A stretch of DNA of 64,000 nt from Oleomonas cavernae (GTDB lineage Bacteria > Pseudomonadota > Alphaproteobacteria > Zavarziniales > Zavarziniaceae), in NCBI RefSeq assembly GCF_003590945.1, contig NZ_QYUK01000008.1, positions 310,001-374,000 of the forward strand, written 5' to 3'. Below, piece by piece: positions 47,514 to 56,320 of the stretch. A program made the translations under genes and the position numbers. Numbering within the stretch: the first letter of the stretch is position 1; each line of letters opens with the position of its first letter. The notes beneath the pieces are model-generated. The model was not told where the DNA came from. It searched no databases and saw only the letters and a list, made by a program, of their open reading frames with translations.

Positions 47514-48221
47514 ATGCGAGTGCTGCTGATCGAAGACGACGCGCAGGTGTCGAAGAGTATCGAGCTGATCCTCAATACCGAGGGCTTCAACGTCTATGCG
47601 ACGGACCTCGGCGAAGAGGGGCTCGATCTCGGCAAGCTCTATGACTACGACATCATCCTGCTCGACTTGAACCTGCCGGACATGAACGGCTTCGACGTGC
47701 TCAAGAAGCTCCGGGCTTCGAAGATCAACACGCCGATCCTGATCCTAACCGGCGTCGCTGGCCTCGATTCCAAGGTCAAGGGCCTGGGCTTTGGTGCCGA
47801 CGACTACCTGACCAAGCCCTTCCACCGCGAAGAGCTGGTGGCGCGCATCCACGCCATCGTCCGCCGCTCCAAGGGGCATTCCCAGTCGCAGATCAGGACC
47901 GGCCGCATGACCGTCAACCTGGACGCCAAGACGGTCGACGTCGAGGGCACGCCGGTGCATCTGACCGGCAAGGAATACGCCATGCTGGAACTGCTCTCCC
48001 TGCGCAAGGGCACGACCCTGACCAAGGAGATGTTCCTCAACCACCTCTATGGCGGCATGGACGAGCCGGAGCTGAAGATCATCGACGTCTTCATCTGCAA
48101 GCTGCGCAAGAAACTGGCCCAGGCAACCAACGGCGACAATTACATCGAGACGGTCTGGGGCCGCGGCTATGTCCTGCGCGACCAGACCGATGCCATCGGG
48201 GCCAAATCACGCACGGCCTGA
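47514..48221 (+). CDS. ctrA: Cell-cycle response regulator CtrA
   Basis: This 235-residue OmpR/PhoB-type regulator has a receiver domain, [18 protein letters not shown], with phosphoacceptor Asp51 in [15 protein letters not shown] and [21 protein letters not shown]. The winged-helix effector half is [53 protein letters not shown] and [12 protein letters not shown], which is near-identical to known CtrA sequence. It ends AIGAKSRTA, without the Ala-Ala end that ClpXP uses in Caulobacter. ATG 47514 follows GGGAGGGGGG. It is divergent from fliI. Confidence 0.97.
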   Translation: MRVLLIEDDAQVSKSIELILNTEGFNVYATDLGEEGLDLGKLYDYDIILLDLNLPDMNGFDVLKKLRASKINTPILILTGVAGLDSKVKGLGFGADDYLTKPFHREELVARIHAIVRRSKGHSQSQIRTGRMTVNLDAKTVDVEGTPVHLTGKEYAMLELLSLRKGTTLTKEMFLNHLYGGMDEPELKIIDVFICKLRKKLAQATNGDNYIETVWGRGYVLRDQTDAIGAKSRTA

Positions 48222-48223
48222 CC

Positions 48224-49132
48224 TTAAGCTGCTGCGCCGCGGGCGCGGCGCAGATGGTTCACGATCAGTTCGTTGACCAGTAGCGGCTGTTCGCGATGGA
48301 GGAAATGGCCGGCCTCATCGATGATTTCCAGGCGCACGCCGGCGGGATAGTCCGCCTCGTTCATGGCACGCTCGAAGGCGACGGCCGGGAAGCAGCCGTC
48401 GCGCCGCCCGGCCAGGATCAGGCTGGGCACCGGCACCGGTTGCGCTGCCCGGCGCTGGCCTTCGCGAAAGCGCGGGCTCAGGAAATCGAACATCGCCCGA
48501 TAGTAGCCCAGCGCCGCCCGCCGCACCCCCGGCGCGCCCAAGGTCGCCTTCACCTGCGCCAGCGCCCCTGCCGGCGGCGTCCAGCCCGGTGACCAGCGGC
48601 GCCACAGCAAATCGATGAACTGCCAGTCCTGACGCGAGACCAGCCAGTCGGCCAGGCCGCGGGCCTGAAACAACGCGATATACCAGAAGGGCAGCAGGAT
48701 CGACGGCTTGGCCCCCATCACGGCCAGGATGCGGCCAGCCGGCGGGATCGCGATGTCGGTCCAGCTTTTGAGGCCCGGCGGATTGCCCGCGGCGATCAGG
48801 TGCCCGACCATGGCGCCCCAATCGTGCCCGATCAAGTGCAGTTCCGCAGCATTCAGGCCGTCGATCGCAAGGCGCAGATGATCGGCCAGGGCCGGCACCG
48901 AATAGTCGCGGTCACGCGGCTGGGACGAGGGTTCGTAGCCCGGCATCATGGGGGCGATCACCCGAAAGCCCGCGGCCGCGAGTACCGGTGTCAGTTCATC
49001 GAAACTGTGAAAATCGTCGGGGAAGCCATGCAGGCACAGGGCCACCGGCGCGTCGGCCCGGCCATCGGCGGCGGGCGTTTCGAGTGCGCTGAGGCGCAGC
49101 GTGCCCGCCTGAAGGCTGATGATGCCGGCCAT
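48224..49132 (-). CDS. Alpha/beta-hydrolase, epoxide-hydrolase-like
   Basis: This 302-residue hydrolase has VALCLHGFPDDFHSFDEL (oxyanion region), the nucleophile elbow GHDWGAMVGHL with Asp, as in epoxide hydrolases and haloalkane dehalogenases, and IDEAGHFLHREQP with the catalytic His. The Asp nucleophile separates it from the Ser hydrolases elsewhere in the window. Start ATG 49132. It is convergent with ctrA 3 bases away, and stands alone before an inverted-repeat region. Substrate unknown. Confidence 0.85.
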   Translation of the reverse strand: MAGIISLQAGTLRLSALETPAADGRADAPVALCLHGFPDDFHSFDELTPVLAAAGFRVIAPMMPGYEPSSQPRDRDYSVPALADHLRLAIDGLNAAELHLIGHDWGAMVGHLIAAGNPPGLKSWTDIAIPPAGRILAVMGAKPSILLPFWYIALFQARGLADWLVSRQDWQFIDLLWRRWSPGWTPPAGALAQVKATLGAPGVRRAALGYYRAMFDFLSPRFREGQRRAAQPVPVPSLILAGRRDGCFPAVAFERAMNEADYPAGVRLEIIDEAGHFLHREQPLLVNELIVNHLRRARGAAA

Positions 49133-49223
49133 GTATCCTCCCGCCGCCCGTTTGCGGGGAGTCTGACCGCACGACCGCGCTCAGGCAAGCCAAAGATGAC
49201 AAAGTGTCAGACGCGCGGGCAAA

Positions 49224-49341
49224 GCCCTCTCCTCCAAGGGAGGAGAGGGTTGGGTGAGGAGGTCGTGGAGGCAAAACACCAGTATCTCGAGGCGTCCCGA
49301 CCCACCTCCCCAGCCCCTCCCCCGCAAGCGGGCGGAGGGGA
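49224..49341. repeat. Intergenic GC-rich inverted repeats
   Basis: CCCTCTCCTCC-AAGG-GAGGAGAGGG forms one hairpin at 49224-49250, followed by GGTGAGGAGG. CCCCTCCCCCGC-AAGC-GGGCGGAGGGG forms a second at about 49315-49340. This double-hairpin pattern lies between the hydrolase and cheR genes. Such TCTCCCC-hairpins are common dispersed elements. It may end the cheR transcript. Confidence 0.75.
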
Positions 49342-49362
49342 GAAAAAGGCGCGGCCCGTAGC

Positions 49363-50193
49363 TTAAGCCAGCATCGCCTGGGCGACAGGCACGGGCTCGT
49401 AAAGCCCCCGGCGATCCTTGACCGGGCGCAGGCGGTTGGTCAGGCCCAGGACGGTTTCGGCGGCGCCCAGGAACAGGCTGCCGTCCTCGGGCATGATCTT
49501 CACCAGGCGCTCCAACACCGCAGCCTTGGTGGTCTGGTCGAAATAGATCAGCACGTTGCGGCAGAAGACGATGTCGAAGCGGCCGAGGCCCGAGAAATTG
49601 TCGAGCAGGTTGAACTCGCGAAACTGCACCACGTCGCGCAGTTCCGGCGAGATACGCCACTGGTCACCTTCCTTCTTGAAGTGCTTGACCAGCATCTGAA
49701 TGGGCAGGCCGCGCTGCACCTCGAACTGGGTGTAGAGGCCGGCCCGGGCACGGGCCAGGACATCGGCCGACAGGTCGGTGCCCACGATCTCGATCCGCCA
49801 GCCGGCCAGCGCCGCCTTCTGTTCGGCCAGCAGCATGGCCAGGGAGTAGGCCTCCTGCCCGGTCGAGGCCGCCGCCGACCAGATGCGGATGCGTTTGCTC
49901 GCCGCGCGCGCCGCCAGCAGGTGCGGCAGGACATGGGACTTGAAGATGTCGAACGGCGTGTTGTCGCGGAAAAAGAACGATTCATTGGTGGTCATCGCCT
50001 CGACCACCTCGCGCACCGCGGCCTCGTCCTTGCGACGCAGCACCGCGACCAGCGCATCCAAGGTATTGAGCCCCCGCTTGCGCGCGATCGGCAGCAGGCG
50101 CGATTCGACCAGATAGCCCTTGTCGGCGCTCAGGATCAGGCCTGAACGGGTCTTCAGCAGATCGGCCAGGAACTGGAAATCGGACGGGCTCAT
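49363..50193 (-). CDS. cheR: Chemotaxis methyltransferase CheR
   Basis: This 276-residue SAM-dependent methyltransferase modifies receptor glutamates. It begins SPSDFQFLADLLKTRSGL, with the SAM motif RIWSAAASTGQEAYSLAML, NESFFFRDNTPFDIFKSHVLP and VFCRNVLIYFDQTTK, all diagnostic. ATG 50193 overlaps the cheB stop (ATGA), so the two are translated together; the longer frame to 50736 is only a shadow of cheB. It is the last gene of the chpT-cheA-cheY-cheB-cheR run. Confidence 0.97.
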   Translation of the reverse strand: MSPSDFQFLADLLKTRSGLILSADKGYLVESRLLPIARKRGLNTLDALVAVLRRKDEAAVREVVEAMTTNESFFFRDNTPFDIFKSHVLPHLLAARAASKRIRIWSAAASTGQEAYSLAMLLAEQKAALAGWRIEIVGTDLSADVLARARAGLYTQFEVQRGLPIQMLVKHFKKEGDQWRISPELRDVVQFREFNLLDNFSGLGRFDIVFCRNVLIYFDQTTKAAVLERLVKIMPEDGSLFLGAAETVLGLTNRLRPVKDRRGLYEPVPVAQAMLA

Positions 50194-51347
50194 GCGCTTT
50201 CTCCGGCCTTGAAGGAACCGCCGGACAATCGCTCGATTGCGCCCCCCATCTCGCCCAAGGGCAGCACGGCACTGCACAGGCCCGCCGTCGCCACGGCGCC
50301 CGGCATGCCCCAGACCACGGACGATGCTTCGTCCTGCGCGATCAGGGTGCCGCCCGCCTCGACGATCGCCTGGGCGCCCTTCAACCCGTCCTGGCCCATG
50401 CCGGTCAGCATGACCGCCAGGACCGCGCCGCCATAGGCCGCAACGATCGAGCGCATCATGGGATCGACCGAGGGGCGGCAGAAATTCTCCGGCGGCTCCT
50501 GCGTCAGGCGAATGACGCGCTGCGCACCCTGGCGTTCCACCACCATGTGGTGATTGCCCGGCGCCACATAGATGCGCTGCCCCTGGATCGCTTCGCCGTC
50601 CCGGCCCTCGGCCGCGGCGACGCCGGTCGCCTTTTCCAGGTGCTGCGCCAGGATGGCCGTGAAGGTCGCGGGCATGTGCTGGGTGATCAGGATCGGCTGC
50701 TGAAGCCGGCGGGCGAGCGGCCCCAGCAGGCTGCACAGGGCCTGCGGCCCGCCGGTCGAACTGCCGATGGCGATGACCTGGGGGCGCTGCGTGCCGGCGG
50801 CCCGGCAGGCGATGCGCGGCGTATCGCGGGTCAAGGGCGAAGTGGCCGGGCGCAGCGCGGTCACCGCGGACGCCGCCGGCGCCCGCCGCCGCCGCCGGCC
50901 CGCCTGGCCCAGGGCGCGGATCTTGGTGATCAGTTCATGGCGGAAGGCTTCGACCGTTCCCGCCTCGCGCGTGGAGCTGGGCTTGGTCAGATAGTCGGCG
51001 GCGCCCAGGGTCAGGGCCTTCAACGTCACCTCGGCGCCGGCCTGGGTCAGCGTCGAGGACATCAAGACCCGCACCTGGCGCACCTGGCGCAGAATTTCCG
51101 GCAGGGCGGCGAGGCCGTCCATTTCCGGCATCTCGATGTCCAGCACCACGACTTCCGGGTTGGCACGCGCCACATCCCGCACGGCGATGGCGCCGTTGCC
51201 GGCGACCGCCACCACCTGGATATCGGCCTCCGCCGCCAGCCAGCGCCCGACCAGGCCGCGGATCACCACTGAATCATCGACGACCATGACCCGTAGCGGT
51301 CCACCGTCCGGCATGGCAGCGGCTGCGGGCCTAGGCTCGATCGCCAT
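50190..51347 (-). CDS. cheB: Chemotaxis methylesterase/response regulator CheB
   Basis: This 385-residue protein has a receiver domain (VMVVDDSVVIRGLVGRWL, with phosphoacceptor in VVVLDIEMPEMDGLAALPEIL) and a C-terminal esterase. Catalytic residues are visible: Ser in AIGSSTGGPQAL, His in ITQHMPATF, Asp in GMGQDGLKGAQAI. The Pro/Ala-rich linker contains a basic run. Start ATG 51347 is one base after the cheY stop. It counteracts CheR in adaptation and is regulated by CheA phosphorylation. Confidence 0.97.
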   Translation of the reverse strand: MAIEPRPAAAAMPDGGPLRVMVVDDSVVIRGLVGRWLAAEADIQVVAVAGNGAIAVRDVARANPEVVVLDIEMPEMDGLAALPEILRQVRQVRVLMSSTLTQAGAEVTLKALTLGAADYLTKPSSTREAGTVEAFRHELITKIRALGQAGRRRRRAPAASAVTALRPATSPLTRDTPRIACRAAGTQRPQVIAIGSSTGGPQALCSLLGPLARRLQQPILITQHMPATFTAILAQHLEKATGVAAAEGRDGEAIQGQRIYVAPGNHHMVVERQGAQRVIRLTQEPPENFCRPSVDPMMRSIVAAYGGAVLAVMLTGMGQDGLKGAQAIVEAGGTLIAQDEASSVVWGMPGAVATAGLCSAVLPLGEMGGAIERLSGGSFKAGESA

Positions 51348-51348
51348 C

Positions 51349-51714
51349 TCAGATGGCACCAACCGAGACGAGCTTGGCCTCAAGGATCTCGCGATCGAAA
51401 GGCTTCATGATATATTCGCTGGCACCGGCTTCGAGCGCCGCCTGGATGTGCTCGATATCGTTCTCCGTGGTGCAGAACACCACGATGGGGCCGCCGCCGT
51501 CCGGCGCCGCGCGCAGGGCCTTGAGAAACTCCAGCCCGTTCATCACCGGCATGTTCCAGTCCAGCAGGATGAAATCCGGCAGGTGGGCGGCGCAACGGTC
51601 CAGCGCCTCCTTGCCGTCCCCCGCCTCGTCGACGGCAAAGCCGATCTCCTCCAGCATCCGGCGGGCAACCTTGCGGATGACGCGTGAGTCATCGACGACG
51701 AGGCATGATTTCAT
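51349..51714 (-). CDS. cheY: CheY-type response regulator
   Basis: This is a 121-residue single receiver domain: SCLVVDDSRVIRKVARRML, phosphoacceptor Asp52 in FILLDWNMPVMNGLEFL, VVFCTTENDIEHIQAAL and EYIMKPFDREIL (Lys). Start ATG 51714. It is 25 bases downstream of the cheA stop and one base upstream of cheB. Its partner is the flagellar switch; FliN and FliG are in the same window. The longer frame to 51840 has no domain support. Confidence 0.95.
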   Translation of the reverse strand: MKSCLVVDDSRVIRKVARRMLEEIGFAVDEAGDGKEALDRCAAHLPDFILLDWNMPVMNGLEFLKALRAAPDGGGPIVVFCTTENDIEHIQAALEAGASEYIMKPFDREILEAKLVSVGAI

Positions 51715-51739
51715 CACGGCAACTCCGGACTTGACCAAC

Positions 51740-54436
51740 TCAAGCGGCACGGCGGCCATCCAGGGTATGGCGCAGGGATTCAAGCAGGCCGTCGCGATCG
51801 CCCTTGGCGATATAGTCGACGAAGCCGACCTTGCGGCCACGCTCGAAGTCGGCCGGGGCGGTACGCGACGACAAAGCGATGATCGGCGTATCGCGCCAGC
51901 GCCCCTCGCGGCGGATGGTGGCGGCGAATTCGAAACCGTCCATGCCCGGCATCTCGATATCGGACACGATCAGGTCGAACTCGGCGCCCTGGTCGCGCAG
52001 CTTCAGGGCGGCATCGGCATCGACGCTGGTGGTCACGTCATAGCCGGCAACGGACAGCACCGGCACGATCATGTTGCGGAAGAACGGGCTGTCGTCGACC
52101 AGCAGGACCGAGCGGTGGCGCAGCGCCGCACCGGCATCGTCGGCGGCCGAGCGATGGAACCAGTCGTCATAGGCGAGCGTCAGGTAGTGCGCGACATCGA
52201 TCATGCCGGTCGCCTGGCCTGCAACCACCGCCGTGCCGATCAGGCCGGGACGGGAAGCCTTCAGTTCGACATCGAGGCGATCATCGACGATGTCGATGAT
52301 CTCGTCGACGGCCAGGCCCATCGCCCGGTCGCCGTCGGCGAACACGATCACCGGCTGGCCGCCCTGCTGGCGCAGGCGATAGTCGGGATCGGCACCGACG
52401 ATCGGCATCAGCTTGCCGCGATACTGCACCATCGGCCGGCCGTTCGAGTGCTCGATCCGCGCCACCTCGATTTCTTCCAGGCGCGCGACCAGCGCCAGGG
52501 GCACCGCCTTGCGCTCGGCGCCGCCCGCCCGGAACACCAGCAGCGAGGTGGTATTGCCTTCACGCTGGCCGACCGCTTCCGCCGCCGCCGTCTCATGGGG
52601 ATCGCGCAGGGCCTCGCCGGTGCGCTGGGCCAGGCCGTTGGGATCCAGGATCATGATGACGCTGCCGTCGCCCAGGATGGTGTTGCCCGAGAACAGGGCA
52701 TTGTCGCGCAGGATCGAGGCGACCGGCTTGACCACGATTTCTTCCGTATCGAAAACCCGGTCGACGGCGATGCCGAAGGTCTGCGTGCCGACCTGGGCGA
52801 CGATGATGAAGGCGCTGGTCGGCCGGGGCGCGTTCTCGGGCACCAGGCGCATCGCCTCGGCCAGGAAGATCAGGGGCAGCAGGCGGTTGCGCAGGCGCAC
52901 CACCGGCGTGCGGTTGATCACCTCGACCTTGTGCTCGGACTCAGGGCTGGTGTGGACCAGTTCGACGACGCCGATCTGCGGCACCGCGAATTTCTCGCCC
53001 GCGCATTCGACGATCAGGGCCGAGACGATGGCCAGGGTCAGCGGGATCTTGATCTGGAAGCTGGTGCCCTTGCCCGGCGCGGTCTTCAGGTCGACGGTGC
53101 CGCCGATCTTCTCGATATTGGTCTTGACCACATCCATGCCGACGCCGCGGCCCGAGACGTTGGTGACCTTGTCGGCGGTGGAAATGCCGGGATGGAAGAT
53201 ATAGCGGCCCAACTGGGCGTCGGTCATGGCATTGAGCTCGGCCTCGGTCGCCAGCCCGGCCGCCGCCACCTTCGCCTTGATCCGCGCCAGGTCCAGCCCG
53301 CGCCCGTCGTCGGCGATCTGGATGATGATATGGCCGCCTTCGTGATAGGCGTTCAAGGTAATGCGGCCCGTCTCGGGCTTGCCGGCGGCACGGCGCTGCT
53401 CGGGCCGTTCCAGGCCGTGATCGGCCGAGTTCCGCACCATATGGGTGAGCGGATCCTTGATCAGCTCCAGCACCTGGCGATCCAGCTCCGTCTCGGCGCC
53501 GATCATCTGCAGGTCGATCTTCTTCTTCAACTCGTGGCTCAGGTCGCGGATGACGCGCGGCAGCTTGGCCCAGGCATTGCCGATGGGCTGCATGCGCGTC
53601 TTCATGACGCCTTCCTGCAACTCGCTGGTGCATAGGGACAGGCGCTGCAAGGGGCCGGCAAATTCGGTGTCGCCGGCCTGGCGCACCATCTGCAGGAGCT
53701 GGTTGCGGGTCAGCACCAGTTCCGAAACCATGGTCATCAGGTTTTCAAGCAGGTCGACCGAGACCCGCAGGGTCTGGTTGCCGACGTTGCCGTCGCCCCG
53801 CGCCTCGGCGGCGTCCGGGGCGATTTCCGCCATTTTGGCCGCCGGGGCCTCGGGCACTACCGCGGCGGTTGCCGCGGCCTCGGCCTCGGACAGGATCGGA
53901 TCGATGCCGGCCGCGATCTGTTCGGGGCTGGGCGCCATCTGGAAGGCGGCTTCCAGCTCTTCGAGCGAGACCTCGCCCGGCTTCAGAACACGCGGCAGGT
54001 CGACCACCGGTGCCGGCAGCGGCACCACCACGGCGACCGGCGCCGGTGCCTTGGCGGCCCGTCCTTCGGCCAGATCGTCGAGGCGGGCGATCAGTTCCGC
54101 GTCGTCGCCCTCGGGCTCACGCTCGGTGGCCCCCAGCGCGGCGAGGATTTCCTTGATGCGATCCAGCGAGGCCAGGATCAGGGTCACCGCCTCGGGGCTG
54201 ACGACCATCTCGCCGGCGCGGAACTTGCCCAGCACGTTTTCCGCCGCATGGGCAATCGTCTCGAGCCGCGGCAACCCCAGGAAGCCGCAGGTGCCCTTGA
54301 TGGTGTGAACCAGGCGGAAAATATTGGAAAGAACCGGGCCGTTGTTGGGGTCCTGTTCCAGCTTGACGATTTCGACATCGACGACGTCGAGGTTTTCCGC
54401 GGTTTCGGTAAGGAATTCGCTGAGCAGGTCGTCCAC
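51740..54436 (-). CDS. cheA: Hybrid chemotaxis histidine kinase CheA with duplicated CheW-like domain and receiver
   Basis: This kinase has about 898 residues. The HPt domain has phosphoacceptor His44 in LVHTIKGTCGFLGL. A low-complexity linker replaces an obvious P2 domain. The dimerisation/ATPase core has NSADHGLERPEQRRA, IIQIADDGRGLDLARIK and GRGVGMDVVKTN. A CheW-like regulatory domain, a second CheW-like domain (VPLALVARLEEIEVARIE, MGLAVDEIIDIVDD), and a C-terminal receiver with Asp in DLIVSDIEMPGMDGFEF complete it. I place the start at GTG 54436 (VDDLLSEF) with GGGGGTG upstream. cheW as a separate gene is not in the window. It follows chpT. Confidence 0.94.
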   Translation of the reverse strand: MDDLLSEFLTETAENLDVVDVEIVKLEQDPNNGPVLSNIFRLVHTIKGTCGFLGLPRLETIAHAAENVLGKFRAGEMVVSPEAVTLILASLDRIKEILAALGATEREPEGDDAELIARLDDLAEGRAAKAPAPVAVVVPLPAPVVDLPRVLKPGEVSLEELEAAFQMAPSPEQIAAGIDPILSEAEAAATAAVVPEAPAAKMAEIAPDAAEARGDGNVGNQTLRVSVDLLENLMTMVSELVLTRNQLLQMVRQAGDTEFAGPLQRLSLCTSELQEGVMKTRMQPIGNAWAKLPRVIRDLSHELKKKIDLQMIGAETELDRQVLELIKDPLTHMVRNSADHGLERPEQRRAAGKPETGRITLNAYHEGGHIIIQIADDGRGLDLARIKAKVAAAGLATEAELNAMTDAQLGRYIFHPGISTADKVTNVSGRGVGMDVVKTNIEKIGGTVDLKTAPGKGTSFQIKIPLTLAIVSALIVECAGEKFAVPQIGVVELVHTSPESEHKVEVINRTPVVRLRNRLLPLIFLAEAMRLVPENAPRPTSAFIIVAQVGTQTFGIAVDRVFDTEEIVVKPVASILRDNALFSGNTILGDGSVIMILDPNGLAQRTGEALRDPHETAAAEAVGQREGNTTSLLVFRAGGAERKAVPLALVARLEEIEVARIEHSNGRPMVQYRGKLMPIVGADPDYRLRQQGGQPVIVFADGDRAMGLAVDEIIDIVDDRLDVELKASRPGLIGTAVVAGQATGMIDVAHYLTLAYDDWFHRSAADDAGAALRHRSVLLVDDSPFFRNMIVPVLSVAGYDVTTSVDADAALKLRDQGAEFDLIVSDIEMPGMDGFEFAATIRREGRWRDTPIIALSSRTAPADFERGRKVGFVDYIAKGDRDGLLESLRHTLDGRRAA

Positions 54437-54550
54437 GGGCACCCCCGGCCAAGGCGCGGCCGCCACGGGCGGCGGGCGCACAATTCTCTGTCTTGGCAAC
54501 AGGGTCGGTCAGGGCCAGTAAAGATTCGATGAACAGGCGGGCCTGAGCGC

Positions 54551-55162
54551 TCAGGAAGCCTGCGCGCTCAGGCCGATGGTCACGGCCCCGTCGGCAGCGG
54601 CGGCGGTAACGACCAGCCCCTCGGCACCGGCCAGTTGGCGGGCCAGCGCCCCCGGGGCACTGCGCGGGTCCAGTTCGGCCTCGGCCCCGGCCAGGGCCGC
54701 CGCCAGGCCGGCCGGCAGGGCGCAGCGGTCGCCCTGGGCGACGAAGGTGGTGGTTTCGAGGTCGAGCGTCAGCCGCCCGCCCCGCGGCAGGCAATCCGCC
54801 GCGATCAGCGCCAGGGTGAACAGCAGGCGCAGTTGCTCCCGCGGGACGCCGTCGCGCGCGCCCTCGACGCCAAGGCTGATGCGCCGCCCCTGGAGCACCG
54901 GGGCAACGATGGAAACCAGTTCGTCGCGTGCCATGGGCACGTCGCCGCCGGCGGCACCGAAAGCGATGCGGAAGAAGCGCAGGCGCGCCGAAAGCTCGTT
55001 GGCGCTGTCGCCGATCAGGGCGATCGACTGATCGCGCAGATCGTCGTCGTCGGCCGCGTCGGTCAGCAGTTCGACCCCGTTCACCACGGCCCCTACGGGA
55101 CCGACCAGATCATGGCAGAGACGCGAGCAGAGCAGACCGACGAGGCGCAGCGGATCGTTCAT
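54551..55162 (-). CDS. chpT: ChpT-like histidine phosphotransferase
   Basis: This 203-residue protein relays phosphate from the CckA kinase to CtrA in Caulobacter and relatives. The phosphoacceptor His17 lies in LLCSRLCHDLVGPVGAVVNGVELL, the diagnostic stretch. A degenerate ATPase-like domain follows (LRLLFTLALIAADCLPRGGRLTLDL) without ATP-binding motifs, as in other ChpT proteins. The start ATG 55162 is divergent from a DUF3553 gene, and a TTAACC and GAATC site lie in the 114-base gap. It is the first gene of the chemotaxis run, upstream of cheA. Confidence 0.92.
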   Translation of the reverse strand: MNDPLRLVGLLCSRLCHDLVGPVGAVVNGVELLTDAADDDDLRDQSIALIGDSANELSARLRFFRIAFGAAGGDVPMARDELVSIVAPVLQGRRISLGVEGARDGVPREQLRLLFTLALIAADCLPRGGRLTLDLETTTFVAQGDRCALPAGLAAALAGAEAELDPRSAPGALARQLAGAEGLVVTAAAADGAVTIGLSAQAS

Positions 55163-55220
55163 GGAGCGCGCTCAAACCCAATGAGTTGCCCCGGCAGGAC
55201 GGCCGGGCGACAGTACGGAC

Positions 55221-55235
55221 GAATCGAGATTAACC
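55221..55235. promoter_or_regulatory. TTAACC and GANTC sites between chpT and DUF3553
   Basis: GAATC (55221-55225), a CcrM-type methylation site, and TTAACC (55230-55235), a CtrA half-site, lie close together in the divergent gap 55163-55276. The two motifs together suggest cell-cycle control of chpT. Each is short enough to arise by chance. Confidence 0.4.
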
Positions 55236-55276
55236 GAGCAACCCCATGAGCGCCACACCATGACGCGCCCCATCCC

Positions 55277-55480
55277 ATGACCAGGCATATCGCCGCCAGC
55301 CTGTTCGCCCCCGGGGTGCGGGTTCGCCATCCCGGCCAGCCGGATTGGGGGATCGGCCAGGTGCAAAGCGTGGTCGGCGCACGGGTCACGGTGAATTTCG
55401 AACATGCGGGCAAGCGCCTGATCAATGTCGAGGTCGTCGACCTCCAAGTGGTCGATGACGGAAGCCGCGACCGCCACTAG
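55277..55480 (+). CDS. DUF3553 small protein
   Basis: This is a 67-residue protein. FAPGVRVRHPGQPDWGIGQVQSVVGARVTVNFEHAGKRLINVE is a short beta-rich domain of DUF3553, related to CarD/Tudor-like domains. The ATG at 55277 is divergent from chpT and 46 bases before cysQ. In other alphaproteobacteria this gene is often near chpT. Its role is unknown. Confidence 0.85.
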   Translation: MTRHIAASLFAPGVRVRHPGQPDWGIGQVQSVVGARVTVNFEHAGKRLINVEVVDLQVVDDGSRDRH

Positions 55481-55525
55481 AGTGCGCTTCGCCTATATCG
55501 TTCCCCTGAACCAACCGGAAGTGCC

Positions 55526-56314
55526 ATGTCGCGTTTGGATGCCCCTGCCCGCGCCGAATTGATCGTCGCCCTCGCCGATCTTGCCCGCGAGGCCGGCATC
55601 GCGATCATGAAGATCTATGAAAGCGACTTCGACGTCCGCTCGAAGGGTGTGAACGATCCGGTCACCGACGCGGACCTGGCCGGCGAAGCCGTGATCCTGG
55701 CCGGTCTTGCCAGGCTGACCCCCGACATCCCGGTGGTCGCCGAAGAGATGGCCTCGGCGGGCAAGCTGCCGGCGGGCGATCCGGCGTCCTGGCGACACTT
55801 CTGGCTGGTCGACCCGCTGGACGGCACCAAGGAGTTCGTCAAGCGCAACGGCGAATTCACCGTGAACATCGCCCTGGTCGAAGACGGCGTGCCCGTGATA
55901 GGCGTGGTGCACACGCCCGCCAAGGGCTGGACCCATACCGGCCACGGCGCCGGCACGGCAATGGTCTACAAGGCGGGCCTGCCGCCCCAGGAAATCACCG
56001 TCCGCCCCGTCCCGCCCGAAGGCCTGACCGTGGTCGCCAGCCGCAGCCACCGCGACCACGAGACCGATGATTTCCTGGCCGGCTATTCGGTTGCTTCCAT
56101 GGTCGCCGCCGGCTCGAGCCTGAAATTCTGCCTGGTCGCGGAAGGCCTGGCCGATCTCTACCCCCGCATGGGGCCGACCATGGAATGGGATACCGCCGCC
56201 GGCCATGCCGTCGTGCTCGCCGCGGGCGGCACGGTCAGCACGCTGGAAGGCGCCGCGCTGTCCTATGCCAAGCCCGGCTTCCGCAACCCGAAGTTCATCG
56301 TCAAGGGCGGGTGA
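55526..56314 (+). CDS. cysQ: 3'(2'),5'-bisphosphate nucleotidase CysQ
   Basis: This 262-residue phosphatase of the inositol-monophosphatase superfamily has GVNDPVTDADLAGEAVI, VVAEE, and VDPLDGTKEFVKRNGEFTVNIALV (metal-binding DPLDGT), then WDTAAGHAVVLAAGG. The pattern DGTKEF is typical for CysQ, which removes the 3'-phosphate from PAP in sulfur assimilation. ATG 55526 is clear. It stands between DUF3553 and a LysE-family gene on the opposite strand. Confidence 0.92.
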   Translation: MSRLDAPARAELIVALADLAREAGIAIMKIYESDFDVRSKGVNDPVTDADLAGEAVILAGLARLTPDIPVVAEEMASAGKLPAGDPASWRHFWLVDPLDGTKEFVKRNGEFTVNIALVEDGVPVIGVVHTPAKGWTHTGHGAGTAMVYKAGLPPQEITVRPVPPEGLTVVASRSHRDHETDDFLAGYSVASMVAAGSSLKFCLVAEGLADLYPRMGPTMEWDTAAGHAVVLAAGGTVSTLEGAALSYAKPGFRNPKFIVKGG

Positions 56315-56320
56315 GGCGTC

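Noticed and set aside
49363-50736. Long 457-residue cheR with N-terminal extension
   Set aside because: The extension is the wrong frame of cheB. The ATGA overlap at 50193 gives the normal CheR start.
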